DNA of 64,000 nt from Acidobacteriota bacterium (GTDB lineage: Bacteria > Acidobacteriota > Thermoanaerobaculia > Multivoradales > JAGPDF01): assembly GCA_014584695.1 (NCBI GenBank), contig JACTMI010000031.1:62001-126000 (forward strand). Direction: 5' to 3'. Made by a program: the position numbers and the translations under genes. Positions 18,296 through 25,816 of the stretch are shown one piece after another. How positions within the stretch are numbered: the first letter of the stretch is position 1; every line of letters begins with the position of its first letter. Below the pieces are notes generated by a model. It was not told the origin of the DNA. It saw only the letters and a program-made list of their open reading frames with translations, and ran no database searches.

Positions 18296-19974
18296 GGTTC
18301 GCCTCCCGGCAGCAGGGTTGCCGCAAGGCGAGCGAGCTTCTCGATGACTTCGGGGTGAATCTCTGCCGGCTCCATTCGTGCCGCCAGTAGATAGAGGTCC
18401 CTCTTCGGCGTGGGCCGGCCTACCCTCTCGAGAAGCGGAACGAGGAACTCGTCACTCGCCTTGAGGCGAACGAGGGAGACGTGGTCGCTCGCAAGGTCGG
18501 TCCCGGCGGGCACCTGGCGCCAGAACTCGGCGTCGACCTCGGGCTCGTGGAGCGGGAACTCGAGGTAGCGCTTGAGTACCTCGGGTCGCAGGAGGTAGTT
18601 CTCGATCTCGTATCTCCGCCAGCGCAGAACGACCAGTCCCGATCGAGTCGTCTCGGCGTCGGGTTCGTCGCGATTGTCGCCGTCGAGCAGGCAGAGGCCG
18701 CGAACTGCGGGGAATGCGGCGCGCATGGCGAAGAAGTGCGCCTTGGCCTCTCGGAGGCTCCGCCCGCCCAGCCAGTGGACGAAGGGTCGATCGAGGAATC
18801 GACGGGCGGGGTGGTCCAGCGTCCGCGCCCACTCGCCGAGGATCCGCTCGTCGGACTCTCCCTCGACATAGAGCACCGCGCCGACGTCCTCGCCGAGAAG
18901 GAGGTCGGTCGTCGTGATTCGCTTGAGGGCTTCCCGCATGGCGTCGCGTTCGGTCTCGTTCGCGAGCGGGCGCGGTCTGCCTCCGAAGAAGCCGAGAACG
19001 CGTGTGGGCTCGGTGGCGTCGAGCACGACTTCGGAGTGCGTCGCGATGATTACCTGCCCGCCCCGTTCGCGAGCGACCTTGCGGACGAGCTCGTAGACCT
19101 GCTTCTGAAGAATGACGTGCTGATGGGCATCGGGCTCGTCGAGGAGGATGACAGTCGCGGGTCTCGCGTACAGGAAGGCGAGGAGCAGCAGCACCTGGAG
19201 GGTGCCGCTCCCGACGTTCGCGAGATCGAGCGGCCGCTCGTGGTGCGGCTCGCGGTACTCGCAAACGATGAACGGCTGGGCGGGTGTGTAGGACGGCTCG
19301 AGCAGCTCGATTCGGAAGAGGTCTCGAATGTGCGCCGCGAGGCTCGTCCAGTCGTCCGGCCGGTTACGGGCGATCTCCCACAGGAGGTTGCGCAGGATCT
19401 CTCCCGGACGACCCTGACCGACCAGGAGGTCCTGCATTCCGCGGTCTCGCCGCGGCTCGTCGCGCTCGATGCCGGAGAGCGGCGGCACGTGGACGACTTC
19501 TAGACCCGCGGCCTCGGGGGGCGGGAACGCCTGGATCGCATCCTGGGGCAGGTTCTTGGCGTCGCGAGGCCGGACGTAGACGAGCTCCGGATTGGCGTAT
19601 TGGAGCTCGAGCCCGCAGGACCATGCCGACTCGCCGCTTCTCCCCTCCAGGATGATCTCGATGAGACGTGGGGTTCCGGGCTTCTCGCCGTTCCCGGAGA
19701 CGCGGCGGTCCTCCCAGAGCAGGTTGAGCTCACGCAGCGGCACGGCGGTGAAGTCGGCTCGCGTGATCGCCACTCCGGACCGCTTGGCGGCCTTGCCCCC
19801 CTTGCGCTGGGCGATCCAGCGATCGAGTCCGAGCTTCCATGTGGCGATCGCCTGCAAGAGAGTCGACTTGCCGGCGTTGTTCGGCCCGGCCAGGATGATC
19901 GAATCCGCGAGCTCGAACGACTGGTCGGCGAACCGCTTGAAGTTCTTGATGGTCACTCGACTCAGCATGGTCAC
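18292..19974 (-). CDS. OLD-like AAA ATPase with TOPRIM domain
   Basis: 560 residues. An ABC-type ATPase domain has Walker A GPNNAGKST (residues 30-38), a signature-like NVGSGTLQVLLLLAFL before Walker B VILLDEPDAHQH (about 275) and a switch His in IATHSEVVLD. A C-terminal TOPRIM follows: VLYVEGESDE near residue 370 and LCLLDGDNRD near 440, the acidic metal-binding pattern of OLD-family nucleases. OLD proteins are ATP-dependent nucleases used in phage defence. The GTG start overlaps the methyltransferase stop (GTGA); an ATG two codons later (19968) with GAGGTGA upstream is an alternative. It also overlaps the Orf3-like gene downstream, so it is part of one coupled operon. Confidence 0.87.
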   Translation of the reverse strand: MTMLSRVTIKNFKRFADQSFELADSIILAGPNNAGKSTLLQAIATWKLGLDRWIAQRKGGKAAKRSGVAITRADFTAVPLRELNLLWEDRRVSGNGEKPGTPRLIEIILEGRSGESAWSCGLELQYANPELVYVRPRDAKNLPQDAIQAFPPPEAAGLEVVHVPPLSGIERDEPRRDRGMQDLLVGQGRPGEILRNLLWEIARNRPDDWTSLAAHIRDLFRIELLEPSYTPAQPFIVCEYREPHHERPLDLANVGSGTLQVLLLLAFLYARPATVILLDEPDAHQHVILQKQVYELVRKVARERGGQVIIATHSEVVLDATEPTRVLGFFGGRPRPLANETERDAMREALKRITTTDLLLGEDVGAVLYVEGESDERILGEWARTLDHPARRFLDRPFVHWLGGRSLREAKAHFFAMRAAFPAVRGLCLLDGDNRDEPDAETTRSGLVVLRWRRYEIENYLLRPEVLKRYLEFPLHEPEVDAEFWRQVPAGTDLASDHVSLVRLKASDEFLVPLLERVGRPTPKRDLYLLAARMEPAEIHPEVIEKLARLAATLLPGGEP

Positions 19975-22900
19975 CTCGGCACCGCTAGAAGCATGGCATC
20001 GAGCAGCCGTTTCTCCTCGCTGCCGGTCGGGTAGAGCGCCGACAGGGCGTTGGCGAGTCGCAGGAAGGCCGGCCCACGCTCCTGCTCGGCATTGAGGAGC
20101 GCCCGGAGAGCGTTGGTTCGTCCACCCGACTGGAGGAGCATCGCGGCGTGCACGCGGTCGAGCGTCGTCGCCTCACGGGCGGCACCGAGCTGCTCGTCGG
20201 CGACGTCCATCGCGCCCTTTCGGCCACGGGTCGCACGGCTGCGCAACTTCGGCGCCGGATCCATCTCGGGAAAGAGCATCCCCTGGAGCACGTTCGCGCC
20301 GAGTGCGGCCCCATGCTCGAGCTGTGCCGCGACAGCTTGTGCCCCGTCCTCGCCGAAGAGCTGCCGCGCCCGCTCGGCGACCGGGAGGAGCCGGACGATG
20401 CCCTTCTTCGTCTCGATCACGCGCCCATCCCATTTCGGCAGGTCGATTCCGAGCGGCTGCGCGAAGCGCCGGACGACATCGAACACGAGCGTGAAGCCTT
20501 TGGCCTTGCCGCGGCCGGCCGCCTCGTCCTCCTCCTCATCTTGGTCTGCCGATTCCGTCCCCTCGCCGGCCTCCTCCGCCCCCTCCGCGTTGCCGTTGCC
20601 GTCGGTCGACTGGAGGGTCCAGAGAAAAAGCGCCGTCAGTCGCGCATCCTCCTCGACCGCCCCGGCCGCACCGTTGCGCGCCTTGGCCTCCGTCGTCCCG
20701 AGCACCTGCGCGAGCGCCGTGCGCCCGACGACCTCCCACACCTTCTCCAGGTACTCCCCGAGCCCCACTTCCCGCCCATCCGCCATCTCGACTCGCGAGT
20801 ACCGACTGAAGATTTCTAGGGCGGGCCCGATGCACGCGAACACGAGATCCGCCCCTCGCACGCCTTCTCCCTGCAAGCGCTCCATCCAATCGCCGACTCG
20901 CCCAGGCAGTTCCCGCAGCACATCGGCCCAATCGCCGACCTGCGCATCCTCCGGGCGCGGGCGACAGATGAGATGAACGCTCGTCGCAAGGGCGGCCGAG
21001 TCTTGCGAGCGTAGGCGGCCCGGGCGCTCGGTCGCGAGCGGCCAGGAACCGGAAATCGTCCAACCGCCGCGGATCATCCCGGAGAGCAGCGCCTCCCATC
21101 CTTCGGTCGTCTTGTGCGCAAAAACGACCGAGCCGACCCCGTCTTCGCGAAGTACGCGGCGACCCTCGGCAAAGGCTCTCGCCATGGTCTCTTCGAACCA
21201 AGCGCGATCCTTCGCCCGCCCGTCGACCCTCTTCGTCTCGTCCTGCACAGCCTCGCGCCGTTTCGGAACGAGCGGATTCGTGGGATCCAACGGATCACGC
21301 AACAGCCCGTGGTCAGGCAGCGAGCGTTTCAACCAGACGAAGAAGAAGTCGGAGAGGTCCGCGTAGGGAACAGCGTCGTAGTAGGGCGGGTCGGTAAACC
21401 AGACCTGCGAAGCGTCATCGGGAAGCGGGTGTACGGTGGCGTCCGCGGGCTGCATCTGTCCTCGCGTCGAACCCGGCCAGTTCTCGACGACGCGAGCCGC
21501 CCACTCCACGGCGCCTTCGAAGTTGCCGGACGAGTCCGACCACGGCACAGCCTCGGCGAAGTCCCAGACGATAGGGAGTGCTTGCCTGCCGAAGGTGCTC
21601 CGCACGAACTCACCGGATTGTGCCCAGCTCACGAGGGAGCTGCTGTAGTCCGCCGCTCTTCCCGTGACGAGCGCAAGCGTCTCGCGCAGTTCCTCTCTTT
21701 CAGCTGCTGTCTTGCTCGCAAGGGCAGCCAACGCCACCTTCTGCCGAGCAGTGAAGAGGTCGCCCCACTGGAGCATGCCGTAGCGCTGCACGCTGAACGC
21801 ACGACCGGCTCCTGAGCCGCCACCAGACGGAGTGGGCTCGCCGGGAATCGGACAGAAGCCCTGCTTGCCATTGTGCTCCCAGTCGGCGAGGAGCTTCGCG
21901 ACGCGCTGCTGGGCGGTGTGGACGGCCGCGTAGTCGCGGGCGGTCGGGAGGTGGTACTGGCGGCCGGTGACGCCGGGCTCGAGGGTGACGACGGCGAGAA
22001 GGCGGGCTCCGCCGGTGCGGCGGCCTTTCTCGTCGAAGATCGTGTCCGCGCCGCCGCGCTGGGCGGCGAGCTGGGCGCGGACGCGCTCGGGAGGGAGCAC
22101 GATGTTGCAGCACGGGCACGCCGCCTTGGCGCGCGAGACTGTGCCGGGCGAGACCTCCTTCTCGGATTTCGGCTCGAAGATCTCGAGCTCCACCCGCGGT
22201 GGCTCCTTCGAGCCCTTCGGCGGGCGGACGACAACCGGGCGTAGAGCCTTCCGGCGGCTCGCCTTCTTCGAGAGCCAGAACGAGCGCACGAGCGGAATCT
22301 CGGCGCCGCAGTTCGGAGACTCGCAGTGGACCGTGCGCGCCCAGAGGTAGGCGATCGGGGTCGCACCGTCAGGGTCCTTCGGGTAGAGGTCGGCGAGCTC
22401 CTTCTCGGCAGCCTTCTTGATCTCCGCTCCGGCCCGCCGCAGCTCCTCGGCGAGTTTCAGGCCGCGGCGCGGGATGTCCTCCAACATCACCTTCTGAATC
22501 AGGCAGGCAACGGGGTTCAAGTCGCTCGCGAACGCCTCGCAGCCGACCCTGAGGGCCTCGAGCGGGATAGACCCCCCGCCGGCGAAGGGGTCGACCACCA
22601 GCGGCGGCTCGTCCCCATGCGCCGCCTTGACCAGCGCGCGGCTCACCTCCAGGTAGAGCGGCTTCGAGGCATTGTCCCAGTTCGCGAAGTCCGCGATGAA
22701 CCGTAGGAGCGCTGTGCGGAGGTCCTCGCCAGTCTTTCCCGGGTGGCACCCGCCCACGGCACCGAGCCGCTTGCGAGCTTCCGTCTTGAACGCCTCCGGG
22801 CAGAGCGCATCGCACGGGTCTGGCCAAAGAAGCGCCAGAAGCACCGCCCGGCTCGAGGCCAGCGGTCGGCGAGCCCACCAGAGGTGGAGCGTCGAGGGAT

Positions 22901-22997
22901 GGCCGTGCCGAATCGACTTCTCCCGCGCCGCGTGCTTGGACACCTCGGCAATCGGGAAGTCGACCTCGGCGAGGCGCTTGCAGGCCTTGGGAATCAC
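19971..22997 (-). CDS. DUF1156 DNA methyltransferase (adenine-type, zinc-containing)
   Basis: 1008 residues. The DUF1156 N-terminus is present (IPKACKRLAEVDFPIAEVSKHA, then HPSTLHLWWARRPLASSRA). The AdoMet motif I is DPFAGGGSIPLEALR (from residue 136) and the catalytic motif IV is DPPYYD (about 537), fitting an amino-methyltransferase acting on adenine or cytosine N4. Two Cys-rich knuckles lie between them (CESPNCGAE and CPCCNIV). The C-terminal part includes an acidic linker (EEEDEAAGRG) and a further helical domain. In DUF499/DUF1156 loci the enzyme is expected to mark host DNA or sense unmodified DNA. It starts with GTG overlapping the stop of the OLD nuclease (GTGA) and ends overlapping the next ATPase. 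Confidence 0.92.
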   Translation of the reverse strand: MIPKACKRLAEVDFPIAEVSKHAAREKSIRHGHPSTLHLWWARRPLASSRAVLLALLWPDPCDALCPEAFKTEARKRLGAVGGCHPGKTGEDLRTALLRFIADFANWDNASKPLYLEVSRALVKAAHGDEPPLVVDPFAGGGSIPLEALRVGCEAFASDLNPVACLIQKVMLEDIPRRGLKLAEELRRAGAEIKKAAEKELADLYPKDPDGATPIAYLWARTVHCESPNCGAEIPLVRSFWLSKKASRRKALRPVVVRPPKGSKEPPRVELEIFEPKSEKEVSPGTVSRAKAACPCCNIVLPPERVRAQLAAQRGGADTIFDEKGRRTGGARLLAVVTLEPGVTGRQYHLPTARDYAAVHTAQQRVAKLLADWEHNGKQGFCPIPGEPTPSGGGSGAGRAFSVQRYGMLQWGDLFTARQKVALAALASKTAAEREELRETLALVTGRAADYSSSLVSWAQSGEFVRSTFGRQALPIVWDFAEAVPWSDSSGNFEGAVEWAARVVENWPGSTRGQMQPADATVHPLPDDASQVWFTDPPYYDAVPYADLSDFFFVWLKRSLPDHGLLRDPLDPTNPLVPKRREAVQDETKRVDGRAKDRAWFEETMARAFAEGRRVLREDGVGSVVFAHKTTEGWEALLSGMIRGGWTISGSWPLATERPGRLRSQDSAALATSVHLICRPRPEDAQVGDWADVLRELPGRVGDWMERLQGEGVRGADLVFACIGPALEIFSRYSRVEMADGREVGLGEYLEKVWEVVGRTALAQVLGTTEAKARNGAAGAVEEDARLTALFLWTLQSTDGNGNAEGAEEAGEGTESADQDEEEDEAAGRGKAKGFTLVFDVVRRFAQPLGIDLPKWDGRVIETKKGIVRLLPVAERARQLFGEDGAQAVAAQLEHGAALGANVLQGMLFPEMDPAPKLRSRATRGRKGAMDVADEQLGAAREATTLDRVHAAMLLQSGGRTNALRALLNAEQERGPAFLRLANALSALYPTGSEEKRLLDAMLLAVPR

Positions 22998-24964
22998 GTT
23001 GCGGACTCCCGACGCTTCACGACGATTGCTTCGACAATCGCGCTCAGGGTTGCCGACTCGCTACCTTCAGCGCTGCACTCCTTCAAGAGCGCGCGAACGA
23101 CGCCTGGCTTCTTCCGCCCCTCCTTCGTGGAGAGGCCCTGAGCGGCGCACGCTGCCTGCAAACGGGTCGAGTACCCTGCAAGCTCCGCTTCCAGCAGTTG
23201 CTCGAGGTTGCCCTGGATGCAGGCGCCGGAAGCTTCGACGAATGCGGGATAGTCCTGCTCGGTTCTCCCTAGGATCTTGCAGAGAAGTCGGTTCACTTCG
23301 GGCTTGGCGTCGGGTCCGTTCTGGTCGCTGTCCCAGACGACATAAGTAGGGATGCCGAGCTTCCGGAAAACCAGCGTGGGCCGATCCAGGCTCGCCTTTC
23401 CGTCGCATGGTATGACCGAGACACCCAGGGCCTCGAGATCGTGCCCCTTTGTGGCCGCGTGGGCCAGGAGAGCCGCTCGATCCGACTCGCCTTCCACGAG
23501 CACGACGAGCTCGCTGAAGAACCCTTCATTCATCCACGGGTTGAGGATGACCTCCAGTCGCGGCCGTAGGGAAGCCGCGTTCCACTTCGCTCCGGGCCTT
23601 CCTGAGAGCTCCCAAAGCTCTTCGGCCACAGAGTCCAAGGAGGCGGCCCGAACCACGGTCTGCTTCACTCCGGTATCGCTCGCGGCTCTGCTCGCTCGGC
23701 GCACTTGGTCCATCCGATCGAGGCTGACCAAGAGGGGCGAGTGCGTCGAGTAGAGGATCTGCGTACGGCCCGCCACACCCGGGATCTCGCCCTTCGCTAG
23801 CCTGAGAAGTACCGAGGAGATCTGCCGCTGGCGGTTCGGATGCTGGTAGAGCTCGGGCTCCTCGATTGCGATGAGGAGACCCGGCAGTGGCGCGTCCGCG
23901 GCGTGCGTGGCGCCATCCCCTTCGGAGCCGTCGCCGGCGTCTGAATTGACGACCTTGACCTGGCCCTTGTGCCGCTCGGCTTCGAGGTGCTGCAGGAGAG
24001 TAACGATTAGTGCGCGTTGGAGACCATGACCGGCACGGTCGACAGTGCACTCGAAGCCGTGCTCCTTCAGCCTAACGAGGGCCTTCGGTTGGGGAAAAGC
24101 CAGCTCCGCTAACTCCTGCCATTGAAGGCGTACGCCCGTGTCCGTCGCATACTGCTGAAGAGTCTGCGACAGGGCTCCGCCCAGGTTGTCCAGGTCTGGC
24201 GACTCGACGGGGCTCACGAGCTCCTTGAGTTTCCCCTGTGTCTCCTGTCGCAGCGCCTCGAGCTCAGCATGAACTGCCATGCGGCTTCGCACAACCAGAT
24301 CGAGAAGCTCCGAGATCGGCGAGGCCTTTCCCTCCTCCGCTTCCTTCGCAGCCTCGCGCACGGCGGGGACCAGCACGAAACGGACGTGACGCCGAAGCGA
24401 ACCCTGGCCCACGCCCGTGTAGCCGAGGAACTGACCGGAGTCTCGGCGCCTCGTGCACTTCGCGGGGTGGGCTTCCTCCCAAGCAGCCAGCGCTGGCTCG
24501 ACTTGATCCTGCCTCGACACGTCGGGCAGTTCGGAGTAGTCGGCCTGATCTCGAAGCGCCCTGTAGGCGTTCGTCTTCTCTCTTCCCGAAGCACCTCGGA
24601 TCGCTTCGAATGCCGCGTGTTGGAGAGTCGATCCGAAGTACTTTCCCGAGATGGCAGGGTTTGCGAGCGAGAGGACGCGTGTCACCGAGAAATGCCCGTT
24701 GTCGACGTACTTCTGGAAATCGCGCTTTGCCTCGTCGGATAGGCCCGTGAAGGTCAGCGTGATCTCGATGTCCTTCTGCCTATCGCGCGCGTGGAAGTCC
24801 TCGTCGGAGATCCTCGGACTCCCCGTGAAGAAGTAGTCGAGGGCCCTGAGGAAGGCAGACTTGCCAGAGCCGTTCGAGCCAACGAGTACGGTCAGCTCTT
24901 CGAGTCGAAGCGTCTCGTCGACGATCGAGAGGAAGTTGGTGATCTGTACGCTCTCCAGGATCAC
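22994..24964 (-). CDS. OLD-family ATP-dependent nuclease
   Basis: 656 residues from the GTG at 24964, four bases after the NYN stop. The track start in the NYN gene is a shadow, as the conserved part begins at VILESVQITNFLSIVDETLRL. Walker A is LVGSNGSGKSA (residues 27-37); Walker B is LIAIEEPELYQHPNRQ with a following ILYSTHSPLLV switch; the TOPRIM domain has VVLVEGESDRAALL (about 490), VIPCDGKA and VVWDSDQNG. These are the features of class 2-like OLD nucleases, where the ATPase gates a metal-dependent DNA nuclease. The C-terminal 60 residues are Lys/Glu-rich (STKEGRKKPGVVRALL). It is the second OLD-type gene of this operon and differs from the first in TOPRIM sequence and length. Confidence 0.9.
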   Translation of the reverse strand: MILESVQITNFLSIVDETLRLEELTVLVGSNGSGKSAFLRALDYFFTGSPRISDEDFHARDRQKDIEITLTFTGLSDEAKRDFQKYVDNGHFSVTRVLSLANPAISGKYFGSTLQHAAFEAIRGASGREKTNAYRALRDQADYSELPDVSRQDQVEPALAAWEEAHPAKCTRRRDSGQFLGYTGVGQGSLRRHVRFVLVPAVREAAKEAEEGKASPISELLDLVVRSRMAVHAELEALRQETQGKLKELVSPVESPDLDNLGGALSQTLQQYATDTGVRLQWQELAELAFPQPKALVRLKEHGFECTVDRAGHGLQRALIVTLLQHLEAERHKGQVKVVNSDAGDGSEGDGATHAADAPLPGLLIAIEEPELYQHPNRQRQISSVLLRLAKGEIPGVAGRTQILYSTHSPLLVSLDRMDQVRRASRAASDTGVKQTVVRAASLDSVAEELWELSGRPGAKWNAASLRPRLEVILNPWMNEGFFSELVVLVEGESDRAALLAHAATKGHDLEALGVSVIPCDGKASLDRPTLVFRKLGIPTYVVWDSDQNGPDAKPEVNRLLCKILGRTEQDYPAFVEASGACIQGNLEQLLEAELAGYSTRLQAACAAQGLSTKEGRKKPGVVRALLKECSAEGSESATLSAIVEAIVVKRRESAT

Positions 24965-24968
24965 AGGC

Positions 24969-25487
24969 TCAGACCCCGATCCGCGAGAAGAGGGCGGCGT
25001 CGATCGCCAAGAACTTCGAGCTCTCCTGGAAGAGGTGCCACGACTTCCTGCCTGGCGGCATGGCGTTCTCGACCACGCGACCGAGGAAACGCACCTCGCG
25101 CACGGCCGGAACGAGGTCGCTGTCACCCGAGACGAGGATCGCGACGTCGTAGGTCTGGGAGTAGGCCATCGAAACGAGATCGGTCGCGATCTTCACGTCA
25201 ACGCCCTTCTCGTACCACTGCTGGCCGGTTCGCGCCATCCGACCGGTCCAGACGTCGAGCTCGGGGACCTGCTTGAGCTGGGCGAGAAACCGCTGCTGGT
25301 GAGCGTAGAGGTCGGTTCCCATCTGCTGCGTCACGGCGCCGATGTAGAAGCCGATCCGAACGATGGGGCGCGGGCCGGCGAGCTCCCGCGCGAGCTTCAG
25401 TGGCGAGTATCGGCCCGAGCCGAAGGTCGACTTGAACGCGTGATAGGCGTTCGACCCGTCGATGAAAACAGCAACCCGGTCAGGCAT
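24969..25487 (-). CDS. NYN-domain (PIN-like) nuclease
   Basis: 172 residues from the ATG at 25487, preceded by AAGGAGAG. The NYN core is complete: VAVFIDGSNAYHA with Asp10 and Asn13, KGVDVKIATDLVSMA with Asp97 and Asp103, and VAILVSGDSDLVPAVR with Asp122 and Asp124, the acidic cluster of PIN-like RNases. Members of the LabA/NYN group cleave RNA. In this operon it may act as an effector that attacks RNA on phage detection, or process the operon transcript; neither is shown. It is the first gene after the terminator-like hairpin and four bases ahead of the OLD nuclease gene. Confidence 0.88.
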   Translation of the reverse strand: MPDRVAVFIDGSNAYHAFKSTFGSGRYSPLKLARELAGPRPIVRIGFYIGAVTQQMGTDLYAHQQRFLAQLKQVPELDVWTGRMARTGQQWYEKGVDVKIATDLVSMAYSQTYDVAILVSGDSDLVPAVREVRFLGRVVENAMPPGRKSWHLFQESSKFLAIDAALFSRIGV

Positions 25488-25504
25488 CCGGGCTCTCCTT
25501 GGCC

Positions 25505-25578
25505 GCAAAAAGGAAAACCCGACATCCGTTGCCAGATGCCGGGGGGATGATTACCCGCCGTCCGAGTTGCCCCGGACG
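25505..25578 (-). promoter_or_regulatory. Two tandem stem-loops with shared loop and T-tract upstream of the NYN gene (candidate attenuator)
   Basis: Read on the minus strand, a first stem (25559-25564 with 25573-25578, cgtccg/cggacg) and a second (25518-25526 with 25535-25543, nine pairs with one mismatch) each close an eight-base loop containing GGCAAC at the same position. The second is followed by TTTTCCTTTTT, which gives it the form of an intrinsic terminator. It ends only about 17 bases before the NYN start and leaves room just for the ribosome binding site. It could stop readthrough from the helicase gene or act as a regulated attenuator of the nuclease genes. Confidence 0.6.
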
Positions 25579-25816
25579 AGCGGGGGGGTCATTCCTAGTT
25601 GACGTAGCCATGGTAGTCGCTGGTCGGGTCGGGGTCAAGGCAGCCCCAGCGCCAGTTCGCTCGGAGAGAGGCCGCGCCCGGTCACTGCGCTCCAAGTTCC
25701 TTTGAATCATAGAGTTATCTGCCTGTTACTACCTTTATTACCATTCAGTTCCTATTACCTGATTCGACCGATCGTCAGCACCTCTCGAAGGATCTCGGCA
25801 CCAGATCGACGGGACC
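25579..25816 (-). promoter_or_regulatory. AT-rich intergenic stretch between helicase and NYN genes
   Basis: About 240 bases without a frame. Bases 25700-25762 are unusually AT-rich for this genome and contain two similar tattacc-type words (ctttattacc and cctattacc). This is where a promoter for the NYN-to-DUF499 half of the operon would be expected, but no clean -35/-10 pair stands out on the minus strand. Confidence 0.35.
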
